A DNA stretch of 64,000 bases from contig JAMKCF010000009.1 in the NCBI GenBank assembly GCA_023634235.1, positions 1,488,001 to 1,552,000 of the forward strand, read 5' to 3'. A model generated the notes under the pieces. The model did not search any database. It was given only the letters and a program-made list of their open reading frames with translations, and had not been told where the DNA came from. This document shows positions 33,401-45,499 of this stretch, piece after piece; the first letter of the stretch is position 1, and each line of letters starts with the position of its first letter. The stretch is from Pisaster brevispinus. Taxonomy: Eukaryota; Echinodermata; Asteroidea; Forcipulatida; Asteriidae. The translations under genes and the position numbers were made by a program.

Positions 33401-35258
33401 TAGTTGTTTGACTTCACCTATGGAAGGATAATCTCTTTGCGCTGTTCATTTGTTGCATTCTGAATGTAGCCTATAGATTCTCTGCACTGACTTCACAAAT
33501 GGCTACTGTCTGCACATGGGCTGCCATTTTGAGAGTCAGATTGCATGGTGAGCATGTTAACGCTCACGCCTTTTCTCATAATACAGTGACACACAGGGTA
33601 ACTGACTTCCAGAATGGTGCAACCAAGAATTCTGTGGTGATGACATCACTTGAATCGCATCAATAACATAAACTTACAGAATTTTGCTCCTTGCTTGCAT
33701 GAGGTTGTCAAATTTTGTGCTTACAATTAAATTGCGCCCCTTTCTAGTTCTACAAATTGCCAGCTTTGGCATCTGTGATTATTTTGAGAAAATTGTTTAT
33801 TTTATTTTTTCCTGAAATAATAATAATTTATGATAAAATTTAACTGAACTTTGCTTAGCCCATCATTACCTTTACTACATTGTAGAAAAGTGATGGATGT
33901 TTTGAATCGGATGTTTTGGATGCTGACAAATTTTGCCCCGAAAGGTTATCGTATACAATGGCAATTTACACCAATTTAACGTGAAGTTTGAGACTTGTAA
34001 TACTTTTCCCCACTCACATGACAACTCTTTCTATTAGAAAATGAGAACATCACAAAAGTGAACTTGACATTTCCCTTCCTCTTTGGTAAGTCATCTATTT
34101 TTCAAGTTTCTCTTCTTGCTATAAATACAAAGTACAGGATTGGTAGTAATAGAAAACAAACATGAGTTTCAATCTGAAAACTCACTGATTGTAAAAATTA
34201 TACCACTACTATTATGTCAGGGGAGTATTCCCATCTAAGTTACAGTTAAAAATCAAGTAAACAGCATTTTTTGAAGACCCCAAAATCTCATTATTATGTG
34301 GATTGCTGTAAACGAAATAAGCCTGATATGAATGTGCTCAAAATCCCTGACTAAACAACATAACACTCTCATTTGTTGTTTTCTGTATAACTTGACCGCC
34401 AAATTTTGATGAAGTTTTCACAGGTGGCTTGTAAATCTATGGTATATTTATTGCAAAATAGAGAATGGCAGTAGTTTAGTCTTCCAAACAAACAATTTGT
34501 TTCTTTTTATCTTTAGTACCTCGGGTTCACATGCACACTCCTTGCAAAATAATAACCATTATTCTACATTGAGTATTCATATTATGTCAGCTCATTTCCT
34601 GTCTGGAACAATACATAGTTAATGGGTAATCCTGGACTCATGATGAAAGACATGTGTTGTTCATCGTTAACTATATTCATCAGTTTGAATACTAAGACAT
34701 TCCTGCCCCGAACTACCATGATGGGGTTTCTTCACTCTGCAGATTTGTACCATCAAAGTATTATTTATCTAAAGCCAACACTTTTGTACTTTACCCCACT
34801 GCCCCCCCCCCACCCTGAGTTGTTCCAGTCCATGCTCTACTAATTCAAAATAGTGCAATTGTCTGTTAGGCCTATATGACGAATGCAAAAAAATGATACA
34901 AACATTGTTTTGATGATTGATGGGTTCAGCTGACCGTGACATTTAGGGGTCACTGGTTCAAAGGCTTTCACTGTGTGATGATATTTTGATGCCGGTGAGG
35001 GTAATTTATTTCAGGTCTACTTGGAAATCGTGTTACGTGCCGGGAATTGTGATTAATGACTTGTAGGTTTTATTGGCCATTTGAAGGTTAATTTTTCATG
35101 CTGTAAAAGTAGAATGGAGTGAGAGTAAAGGCGTCTATTGAAGATTTGAACTTGGTCGAAGAAAAGTGGCTGGGGGGGGGTATGTTACTGTAAGTCATAC
35201 ACAGGATTCTCATTCACTGTCACTACAGTGACCAAATTTATATTTTGTTGTATCTTAA
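30416..35258. other. Long gene-poor stretch
   Basis: Only short frames. A minus-strand segment (31441-31570) translates to a protein-like string including YGRNLVANLIAQLLAAPIKW but has a weak splice context. A C run lies at about 34802-34811 and a G run at about 35173-35180. Confidence 0.45.
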
Positions 35259-35423
35259 GGGAATAAAAGCATGGGACAAGGTCTTGAATGTTTGTTTAAA
35301 ACTGGAAGGGTCGTGGCCATGTGATAAAGGACCTCGCCTTCAGCTCGGTCACTTATCACACAGCCAAGACCCAGCACGGTTTTAAACGAACTTTCAAGAC
35401 TGAGTTACCACTCTTTTAGTCCC
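35259..35423. mobile_element. Foldback MITE, about 165 bp
   Basis: The left half GTCTTGAATGTTTGTTTAAA...GGGTCGTGGCCATGTGATAA pairs with the right half TTATCACACAGCCAAGACCC...TTTAAACGAACTTTCAAGAC, with a short centre CGCCTTCAGCTCGG. The outer ends are GGGAATAAAAG and CTTTTAGTCCC. The target duplication is unclear. Confidence 0.8.
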
Positions 35424-37013
35424 ATTCAAAAATTTCCTTTTTTTAACAAGCGTAAACAAGTTGGAAAATCTGTCAAACTTTTCTGTAAATTTCCTCGGGC
35501 TCCATTTTGCAAAGGGTGAAAATGCACTCAGCCCTCAACGGCTGTGCGGATGCGCCTGTACTGATAGATTGTACTGGTTTGTATTGAATGCGTTAAACAC
35601 TTCACCGTGCTTATATCGCACGTTTAAACATGGCCACATAATCTCCTCTCAACCAATCAGAATGGATACTCTGTCCCAGTCATTTATGAATACCTACTAA
35701 AGGCCTAGTTTATTTATTTGTTTACTTTTTGTGGGGTGCTGTGGGGCCTCCTCTAGGTTCATTTCACCCTGTGCTCAGTCAAAGCAATCACAGTCAAGGT
35801 CGGGTGCCCTTATGGCTGATGTATCACTTGGAGTTTTTTATTTTGTTGTGGTTGCCTGTCTGATTGGTGACCCCATTTACCCTATCCAAAGTCAAGGTGG
35901 AAGGCTGTAATCCTTTTAGTTAAGTCCTGAAGGTCTACTTGGTGTGGGAGGTATGTGCTTGTCTTCTTGGTCTACCTCCATGGTTGAATACTCACCTTGT
36001 GCTTGGTCTCTGCATAGAGAAAGGTTCTTTCTCTATGGTCTCTGTCAAGGCTGACCCTTTGGATCGTAATCCCGGGAGGGTTGGTAGTGGGCTGTCTTTT
36101 GGCTGGTCACACATTTATACCTCCATGGTCACACCATTACCACCACAGTTATACACACTGTCCTTACTCATAGTCAAGGATCTGTAAAACATAAAAACCA
36201 ATCCTACTGTGGAGAAACCAGTGAGTCTGGTCACTGACCATTGAATGACCAATCATGGGCAATCAAGCCTGCAAAGCTTTTGATAGCGGAGTGTGTTTCA
36301 TAGCAAGGGGGATTTACTAATGGGGATGGTGCCGTGATGTGAAGGTAGGTCACTAACCCTACTGCTCTGTCATGGACACGCTTGGTTGCAGTCCCTATGG
36401 CAGAGATGATGAAGGCTTCTTGGGTCGTCATCAGACTGTGGGCTTTGACCTTCAAAAACGCATGCATCGGAAATCAGATTTCAGTTATTAGCTGGTTTGT
36501 TTATCATTATTCAATAATACAAAATTCAGTTAGACTTGGCCCTTCCATGAACTTGTAGGACCATTTTTGTTGTTGTTTTTTTGTTTGTGTTTTTTTTTAA
36601 CAACAAAATACTTTATGACTTTGTTTGAAATTGCTGTGCAATGAAAAAGAGCATTTATACTTGTTATATTGCAAGTAAAAAGGTTTTATAGATCTTTGCG
36701 GAAAATAACAGTATATTTACACATACAAATATCAAGCACCACATATAATCATATATTTTAAATATGGGACCATTAACAGTGTTTTTCTTCAGCAGCTCTT
36801 ATTTTAATCGATTTCACAGCAATTTCTAAGATATTGACAATTCTGGCTTCGCTTAGTGTGAATGACATTTTTCAAAAGTGCAAAAGTACTGATGACTTTG
36901 CTGGAGGTGTCAGATCTTGAGATGGCTCTCTGACAGGGAATGATGTTGTTCTTCATCGCTAAAATCAATAACAGTCGGCCGTTACCTCAGTGTACGCAGT
37001 ATCTATGTATACA
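35424..37013. other. No confirmed gene
   Basis: Short frames only (35939-36187 plus, 36231-36467 minus) with no recognised domain. 36480-36960 is AT-rich. Confidence 0.45.
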
Positions 37014-37160
37014 TTACTTTGGTGTCTTCTCTTTGTACATTAAAGTTGATCTCGGCGATGGGCACTCATCCTGCTGTGCCAGCATGGGGACCGGTTCATC
37101 CAGGTAACCAGACCCCTCAGCCATGCTTTGATCATACTCATGAAAAGAGCCGGCAGGTGC
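37014..37160 (-). other. Exon-like island, strand uncertain
   Basis: On the minus strand, 48 codons run from an AG at 37161-37162 to a TAA at 37014-37016. They read APAGSFHEYDQSM, then SGYLDEPVPMLAQQDECP, then YKEKTPK, with mixed codon endings typical of coding DNA, but the acceptor lacks a pyrimidine tract. On the plus strand, 37046-37103 (58 nt) has a good pyrimidine tract before its AG and a CAG|gtaacc donor, and reads MGTHPAVPAWGPVHP. Both cannot be assumed. A GC-richer conserved non-coding element would also keep several frames open. The product is not recognised on either strand. Confidence 0.3.
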
Positions 37161-37486
37161 CTGGATCATAATATGCACTGGTTTTTATTATTTCAGGGAC
37201 CATACCTTGTTGTTTTAATAATGTCCTCAATGTGTGCCATGCAGGTCTTTTTTTCTCAGCAGGAGAGTTAGCTGTTCTATCCACCGGCATCCATTTGAAG
37301 AAAAAAAAACCTCTTGGAACCTAAGTCTTTCTTTGCTTGTTTTCAGTGACTTTAAATGAGTAGTCTCCGTCAGGTTAGATCAATGCAGGTTGTTGGGGTA
37401 GAAGGTTTCCCCACAGGCAGAATACAGAGGATCATTGCCATGTCAGTGTTTTTTTTTTTTACTGACATCACTTTTGATTTTGGAAT

Positions 37487-37687
37487 GCCGAGGGCCTTAT
37501 TTCATAGATCTGCTTAAGTACAAAAAGAAGCTAAGCACAACAAAATAATGCTTATTAGAATATGGTTACTAGCCAAAATACCATGTCATAAGTACAATCT
37601 GTGACTGGTATCCTGCTTATTTTTGCTTGGTAGAAAGCATTTAAGCAATATTTTCTGCTTAAAAGTGGCTCTATAAAATTGGGCCCC
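37487..37687. mobile_element. MITE of the GGGCCCAATTTCATAGA family
   Basis: It runs from GGGCCTTATTTCATAGATCT to GGCTCTATAAAATTGGGCCC, imperfect inverted ends. The interior has AAGCTAAGCACAACAAAAT, CAAAATACCATGTCATAAGT and TGTGACTGGTATCCTGCT, shared with 41012-41318. Confidence 0.8.
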
Positions 37688-37973
37688 CTGGTTGTTGCAA
37701 GGTGGAACTGTCACCTCCTGATTCTCTTTGTCCAGACAATAAGCTATGCTGCTGCTGATCTAATTTATCTAGCTATATAGTATCTAAAGTGTTCAGAAAT
37801 TTGACATAAATCCAGGCCAAAATTCCATGTGTTGAGAATATCACATTTGAAATTGAATTATTTTTCAAACTGCTGTTTCGGAGACTGCTAGCAGTTTTTA
37901 AAATACTTGTATTAAATACCCAAAAATAAGCTAACTTCTTCAATCTTAAAACACTGTCATTCTTTCTTGCCAC

Positions 37974-38015
37974 TGCTTTCTTTGGTTATTAATGAATTAA
38001 TGACCAAAGAAAGCA
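37974..38015. repeat. Hairpin with 13-bp perfect arms
   Basis: TGCTTTCTTTGGT and ACCAAAGAAAGCA enclose a 16-nt AT-rich centre, TATTAATGAATTAATG, that contains ATTA/TAAT cores. It could be a small element remnant or a regulatory site. Confidence 0.7.
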
Positions 38016-38219
38016 TTTTTTTTGAAGCCAATATCTATCTTAACTCCTTGGTGGCAGAATATTCAATGACGTTTCCCAGAAAGACGATCGCATTTTGCCC
38101 CGAAATGCACTGCTTTGGTTGGTTGAAAAGGACAATGGAAACACGTCTGATTGTGCCTCGACAATCACAATTGCTTAGCCCCAACTGTGACATGAATATG
38201 TTTATTTCCTGGCGTTGAA

Positions 38220-39255
38220 TCAGTTTACTGCGTTACGCAATTATACTCTATAAACTTATTCACCACTTCGTTAAAGCATTTAAAAAACAACCCCAAAACG
38301 AGACCTACCTGTAGAGCGCTGTGTACAAAACAAAGCAAATTAGGATTTGCCACGTTGTGGAAACAGAAAAACTTATATAGGTCACAGGATTCTCCTATTT
38401 GCAAAAATGCAAAATGGCAAATCTAGTGATTCCGCCCATTAGGAAACTATGTGTTGAGTTCTGAAACTTGAAAATGTTAACAGCAATGAGTGTTTTTGAA
38501 GAGTTTGTACAAAAACAGATTTTGACTTTGGACAGATTTGCCATTTCGTGAAAACTCCACTGAATTGGTGAAACACTGTACTAATATGAATTAATGCTTG
38601 GTTTGTTCTTGTAGCTCTTCCTGTAACTGTTTGACAGTTTTTGTTTCGATAAACATGTATGTATGTATATATTGTGCCCCTCTTACCAAAATACCAGCTA
38701 CTTACAAGCATTCACAGCAATTTTCAACACTTTCGACCAGAATTTTGTTATGAAGAAATATACAAATGAAGGTGTCTCCCCATTTCGTACTCTGTAACTC
38801 TCACTCATATTTTACAGCAGTGGCTCATGTATTAGATACATTGTCATGTATGAATTCCTTTTGGGACTATACACCACAAGATCATGACTCATTTCTTGGT
38901 CATGTCGGGACAATCATCCTCTCTGTGTAGTTTGATGTTAACAAATTGAGCCTAAAAGTGTATGTCACCATCATACCCAGTAAGAATACTCTTGATCTTA
39001 TATGCCAATTTCTGGAAAATCACTGCGGGCAATTTGCCACAGCTTGGCTTTTCCCAAGGCTATGGGTAGAGAGGGAAGGTGGCTGGAACCTCTCCTTCCC
39101 CTACTAAAAGGAACCGTATTATTTCCCAAGCAGCCTCAGTTTTATCATGGAGCTATAAACTAGATAGCTCCATGGTTTTATGTACTCATACCAGTGAGGG
39201 ATAAAGAACAGTGTGAAGACCTACTGATGTGCCCTTTTGTCTCCCCTACCCCCAG
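38220..39255. other. No gene; one small perfect hairpin
   Basis: CATGGAGCTAT, a 7-nt loop, then ATAGCTCCATG lie at 39146-39174. The rest is AT-rich without clear features up to a pyrimidine-rich acceptor at 39255. Confidence 0.5.
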
Positions 39256-39309
39256 CCTCTCCCCACTCCTGGGGGCATCAAGCCCCTACAGTATATGCAA
39301 ACCATGCAG
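39256..39309 (+). CDS. Candidate 54-nt microexon, product unknown
   Basis: A strong acceptor (a C/T tract ending ACCCCCAG at 39255) and a consensus donor (CAG|gtgagc at 39310) bound exactly 54 nt. In frame 1 it reads PLPTPGGIKPLQYMQTMQ; the other two plus frames are also open. The length is divisible by 3, as expected of a cassette microexon. GC content is well above the neighbourhood. No partner exon can be joined with certainty: the islands at 37046 and 61684 do not give a unique phase match. I cannot name the gene. It could be a chance pair of splice signals. Confidence 0.35.
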
Positions 39310-41011
39310 GTGAGCATTGATTACCTCTCTACTAGACTTAGAGAGAGATGATTGGTATAGGAAGACGCTCTGCTCTGGGACATGCTCAGTGGGGGAATCA
39401 TAGTATATAGAAGGTTGAAAAGAGAGAGAGAGAGAGCCAGAAATTTGCAGACGCACGCCCACACACACACTCAACTTAATTGAATCTCTTCCCATCCCAA
39501 CCCGTAGGGCCAGAGTTTTCTTCTTCTCCATATAACATCAAAGTGCACTCGTTGAGGGTCCTCCATGTTCAGCTGAATGTCAATGTTTCCTTTATTAAAA
39601 ACAAAATTCATGAATCTGTTCGAGACTATCACATCCATCGTTCTGGCGAAATGAACTCATTGGCATATGATACGCCAGTGTTTCTCTCTTCGTAGGAGTA
39701 CAGTCATGTCTATCATTTAGTTTTCAATAAACGTATCAGTCAAGTAACCTGAGAAAACCTGCCTCTTATTGAGCAGTCATGATTTCAGGGAAACACCGAA
39801 CATTGGACTACATGTATATTTTGTTAGAATTTCCAGCCAAATGGATAAAATGTGCTTAAGATTTTAATTCTATAGGAGGCTATTTATCTTGAATATGACA
39901 GTATTCCAAACCGAAACATTTTGGCTGACAGTTGATATTGGAACCAGGTTTTTAAACAAATGACTCACGTTTCAAAGTTATCTTAAATTTGTTCATGGTC
40001 TTTGACCATAGAGACTTTCCTGAATCCTCCAACCCCTCCACTCTACAGTTGTTTGAAAAGATAAGTATGCCAGGGCCAGCTTATAAGCAATTGTCATTTA
40101 GGCATACAGTCCTGAATCCTACAAAATCAGACAACTTCCTGAACAGGATTTGGGAAGGTTAAGGATTTTTCATCATCATGTATCATCAAAGATCGAGGTT
40201 CATGGAGGGCTTTGACAACTGGCACTTCTGTGGTGGATAGAGTACAAGTACATGGGGCTAGACATCGGATTGATTTCAGGCATATGGTTGTCAACATCAG
40301 GATCTGGCAAGGCTAGACTCATGAAGAAGATCATACCTTTAAAAAAAACTTATCCATTTCACATTTAGAGTTGACTGTTTTTCCACTCTATGCCCGGTAA
40401 TGATCTAAAGTTAATTTGTTTTTCTTGTACAGTGGTCTTTTAGTCACTGTTACTATTGATTTATGTGCAATGGCCACAGATTTAAGTGTTGATGCATTCA
40501 CCAAAACATTTTGGTCTCACGATTTGATTAATCAAAACTTTATTTCTTGTCCTACGCAGAGTGGGGGGAAAAAGAGTAAGGTAGTGATTGTTTTTGCCGC
40601 TTTTTTCCCACAACTTCACCATGATTGACCCTAATTAGTAGGGAAATTCAATAACAGGCGAGGTATTTTGGGTCACATTCCTGTCATTTTCTGTCTCCTC
40701 CTCTGATAAATTACAATGTTGTGATAAATTGCTCAGAATTTTCTTGAAAATTGAGCAAATTGGTAGCTTAATGCATAAATGGTTTTTCTGTCGTTTTATT
40801 AGTTGACATTTTAAAGTGGTCGGTATTGGTGCTCTTGCTGTTTTCTCGCACAGTGGAGTGGTTTACCACATGCAAGCAGCTCTTTGTTAGGTTAAAGTTA
40901 CAAATTGTGATAATTTGTCGCATAATTTCTGTTGGTATCCATGGTATTTGTGGCATTCATGGTTTTTGTTAAACCATATATATTTTTCACAAAGTTCGTG
41001 TGTGTATTCAG
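39310..41011. other. No confirmed gene
   Basis: A GA tract lies at 39420-39437. The stretch 39480-39720 is of mixed composition with a 71-codon plus frame and no known domain. A strong acceptor at 40432 (TTTTTCTTGTACAG) precedes an open stretch to about 40628 without a convincing donor. Confidence 0.4.
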
Positions 41012-41318
41012 TGCCTTATTTCAGGAAGCTGCTTTTTAATAAGCACTAAACTTAGCAATGCACAATGTAATTCTGCTTACCACGAAAAGGTTGAACCAGC
41101 CAAAGTACCATGTCAGTGTCATATGATCTGGACCCAATTTTATGCAGCTGCTAAAGCTGAACTAATAAGCTAAGCAAACAAAATTATGCTTACCAGTATA
41201 AGGTTACCAGCCAAAATACAATGTCACATGTAACATTTGTGACTGGTATCCTGCTCATTTCTGCAAAACAGGAAATGTTTAAGTATGGTAGCATTTTCAG
41301 CTCTATAAAATTGGGAAC
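41012..41318. mobile_element. MITE of the GGGCCCAATTTCATAGA family, compound copy
   Basis: The first part runs from GCCTTATTTCAGGAAGCTGC to GGACCCAATTTTATGCAGCT. The second continues AGCTAAGCAAACAAAATTAT, AAAATACAATGTCACATG and TGTGACTGGTATCCTGCTCA to AGCTCTATAAAATTGGGA. Two partial copies appear abutted. Closest to 37487-37687. Confidence 0.75.
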
Positions 41319-44300
41319 TGTTTGCGATGAGTGTCCTGCCAGAAATGTTGTTTAACACTATTGAAATTGTACCCATGGTCCGATCAGCCAGAAAATTTTT
41401 CCCGATTTCCGAGGATTTTAGTAACAGATTTCTTGTAGCCTCTAGATTTCTGTAAGTGAGATTGAGTTTCCACTACATGTGGTTTTAGCTCACAATCATT
41501 TTTGGGGTAGTATGATTATCACCATTATGTTTAAAAAAAAAAATCAAAACAACAACACAAAATGTAATGTGAATTCAAGAACAAAGTATGACAAGGGTGA
41601 ATAAAGTAATGAAATAAAAGACCAATTAAAATGTTTGCTTTTGTATAAAGGTTCTGCTGTTAATCTTGTAAAATGGTTACCCAGGAGTACCACAGGCTCA
41701 AACCTATTTTCAAGAAAAACAATATTTCTGTTAGAAACGCTGTTAATTTCCTGTTTTTAAAAACCAGAGAAGAGTGAACCCAAGTTAACATTGCTTTAAA
41801 AGGATTTGCTACTCATTTTTAAAATTGGCAACTTACCAGGAAAAACAACCTGTATTACAATATGTTTTAAATTGGTAATAGTATTCCCCACATCCTGACA
41901 AATATTCATTGGAAATGTCATCATTAAATTCTTTAATAATGATATTCCAGTGCTCTGATTTAAGCTGTTTTACAAAACAAAGCATACTGCAGTATTTAGG
42001 TTGAAAAATTTGTTGTATAAAGCTGTATAGAGTTGTAATAGAGTTGTATAAAGACTAAGTTCTCCCCTCCAGTCTTCCAACCCCCCCCCCCCCAACAAAA
42101 AAGAAAAGAATAATATATACAATAAATAAGTCAATAAATATAAAGAGAAATAACCAAAGTGGTTTATTCAAATCCCTTGATTAAAAAATATTATTTTTGT
42201 GGCTGTAAACACATATGTCCATTAACTTTTCCTGCGTTATAATTTATATATTACCGTGACCTGACTTTGACCCTCCTGCACTCCAGCCAACATACCATCA
42301 TCTCTAAGCGCTCTCTGACAACCTTGTCCCTTGGGTCTATTTGAGTATGATTGATGGCTTCAACTCCAGTACACTGGTGGTCAGTTATTATTGATCAAAG
42401 ATGGCCTTGAACCGGTTTTCGTTATCAATGACCAATATTTTTCAGAGCCCGAATTTCATAAGTGCTTGCATAGAAAGTGAAAAAAAGGTAAGCACAGGAC
42501 AGCCTTTTATGCTATGTATAAGCTTGTAAATTATGCAAAAGATGTCTGCTTATGGAGCACCTTCTGTCAGCAGACGGCAGCAGCAGAACATTTTTTAGGT
42601 GGGTGGGTGTGGGGGGGGGGGTGGCGCCATCATAATACAGCACTTCATGTGCCAAAACATCAAAACAAACCATCCAACCATCTCTGATAGAATTTTTTTT
42701 CATTAAAAAAATAGTAATTAGCATATTAAAAAACTGAAAAGGGCTTATTTAACCAAAATGAAAACGGAAAGAACAGTTTTAATTGCCCAGAAGTGCCCCC
42801 CAGAATAAAACTCTGCACTCCTTTTGCTCCCCTAGTAACTGTTCCTTACTTTTGGTGTTGTTTGATTTTAAACAATTTTTCTTGATGGGAGGGGGCAGTT
42901 AAATTCAGACCTGTTGTTAATCAGGATCTGTCGTGATTTAAGGGATTTTTATTGGTCTCCCATTGCCAACATTGCCTAAAGTTGTCACCCAGTTGAGAAA
43001 AAAGTGATCAAATCCTCATATGCTTTTGACGTAGAAAAGCTTTTAAATCAGTCAAAATAAATGAGAGGTTCGTTTTCTCTAACAGTTTCCTCCAAACCAA
43101 GTAAAGACCCAGACCTGCAATTTATTTCCAGGATTGTTTTCATCCACCATAATCACACCTCTGTATATAAAATGAATTGACATAAAAATAGATAAGCCTG
43201 CTAGGTTTGGGGTTTTTATGTGCAAACTTCCCCCATTAAGCAGACTCACATTAATCGTGTTTGATTTGTGCTTATTCCTATATTTGGTAGTTTCATTTTA
43301 TTTTTGTTGTTGGTTAAAGTTTGGAGATCTATTTCAGGACATACGTTTTAATAATGAAACAGGAACTAACCAATGGGGAGTAGGAGGAACGAGGCTCCAA
43401 AACTGTGAATATTTTGTTTTATCTATTACTCATTCTCCTATTTTTATTGTCTGTCCTTCAAAATCAAAAGTAATAGTTCTGTCTTATTTTCTGTGTGCTG
43501 ATGTAATAATGGAACCTGATTCTTATCACACCAAAAAAAGGGTCAGTTTATTTTGCCCTTTTCAGCCTCAGTTAGTGAGACCATGGCAGTATTGGTGGCT
43601 ACGGCTTTGGCTTAATCAACATAGGCATTGAAGCATAGGCTGCCCCCTAGCAACACCACTGGCAACAGCAACAGCTGCAGCTAGCCAGAGCTGCCAAATC
43701 TGATAGAGAAATACAAGAAGGCTGCACAATGAAGAAAGGGTATATTGTGGTTACTAGTGGAGAATACAACAAAAGTAGTAATATGATAATACAAAATATT
43801 TACAATGCGCTGGTACCCGTCTAAAGATGCTCATGATGCAGCAACACATCATATACAAAAAACTGAAAGGGAATGATGCAGACAAATTGCAGAACAGAGG
43901 GTAGCAGTCATTAAATGAGACTCGATGGAAGTTTTAAACTCAAGCTAGTGTGGTGTACCGATTAATTCTTAGAGGCACATCTAAACAGATGAACGTAGTC
44001 GTCTTTTATTGTTGTTTTGTATCAACCCCCATAGTAACTATGGATTGATGGAGGTATTTTGAAAGCTTCCTTCATTCCCACTATAAAAGAAACTATCAAT
44101 GTAAATCATTGTAAATAATTGCAGTCGAGTTTCCAAGGTAACCACACGCTAGGAAAGTGCATTTAATTCAGATGCTGAGTGATCACAGTGACTCATGCTG
44201 TGTGTTTGGATCTTGAAGACCGCAGAGCTGTTTGTACGGGGAAGATGAAGGAAGTTGGATGCTTCGGTTGGGGGAGGTTGCTGGGTTAGTGGAGGAGAAA

Positions 44301-44330
44301 CAAAAAGGACCTAAGGCACGTACACCCCAG
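41319..44330. other. Gene-poor stretch with homopolymer runs
   Basis: A C run lies at about 42081-42094 and a G run at about 42611-42620. A probable left end of the same MITE family (GAGCCCGAATTTCATAAGTG) lies at about 42445-42560. The 137-codon plus frame at 43218-43631 is hydrophobic at its start but matches nothing I know. Confidence 0.45.
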
Positions 44331-44720
44331 GGGGCAGATGTAACCATAAAAACAGAGATGACAAGTTCATGCTGCCAATCTTTAATGGGAAGAAATTGTA
44401 GGGGCGAGATGGGGTGCAGTGGGAATGGTTGGAGGAAGGAAAACACCCCCCAAAACAGTTACAACACCAACAAGCAAGTAAACAAACATACAAAAAGGGA
44501 AACATCTTCCCTTTTGGAATGTACCTTTTAGTACATTCAGCGGGGCAGATGTAACCTTAAAAATAGAGATGACAAGTTCATGCTACCAGTCTTTTATAAA
44601 TAGAAAGAAAGTGGCCTGAAAAAGAAGGGAAATTAGGTGCAGTTGGGCTGGTTTGAGGGAGTAAAAACACCCCAAAACAATAACAACATGGACAACAAAC
44701 AAATAACCTAACATACAAAC
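44331..44720 (+). repeat. Diverged tandem duplication, period about 211 bp
   Basis: GGGGCAGATGTAACC occurs at 44331 and 44542. Each is followed by AGAGATGACAAGTTCATGCT, then AACACCCC-CAAAACA and AACAAACA blocks. Two copies with several indels. The overlapping 60-99 codon frames are by-products. Confidence 0.85.
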
Positions 44721-45499
44721 AAGGAATGAGTTTACTATCACCCTGTTTGATCCGTATGACATTTGGTCTTATAATTCCCTTTACAAAAGAACAAAGCTGT
44801 ATACTTTTTTAAATGAATTTCTGTATGTTTTATGCTTGGCAATTTCATCATTCAAGCTTTTGCAGAGTAAATTTCCCCTCCCCTCCCCATCAAACAACTC
44901 CTTGCACATTTATCCACTCATAGATAACCAATAGATGGCATGCCTTTTTAAGATGATACAGTTGCTACAAATTATCAGCGATGAGTGCATACATCTGTGT
45001 ACAGAACAGTCTCTCAGTGTAATGACAATACTCATGTTATCTATACGCAACAATGCCTTCTTAACCATCATGATGATGTTTATACATGCATATAATTTAT
45101 GACTTCCTGTTTGGGCCAATTATTTCATTTTCCCGAGGGGGGGGGGGACGCTTCTGTTTTGTTGTTTCCTGATAAAAATAAGCCAACCTGGTATTACTGT
45201 AAAAAGAGAATGAATCGTTAATTTCCTGCTTGGCAATTTGCCTAATAATGTGGCCATTAATTTATTGCAACAGAAAGTTGTTTCTTCCGACAAAAAAACC
45301 CAAAACCAAAACCATTATTGCATAAAAATTAAAGGAGTGGGTTTTCTTGTTGTTTGAATTGATGCCAGGTTTAACCCGTAGTGAAAATAGCTGTATTGTC
45401 CCCATTTCACCTGATTTCATCACCACAATAATCTGTACCATTTTGGGAGTTATTTTTTCGAAGACAAGTAATATATATACACTCTTGCAATGCTCTGTT

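Noticed and set aside
43218..43631. 137-codon frame with a hydrophobic start, possible membrane protein
   Set aside because: Hydrophobicity follows from T-rich sequence; there is no family match, and the second half is low in coding character.
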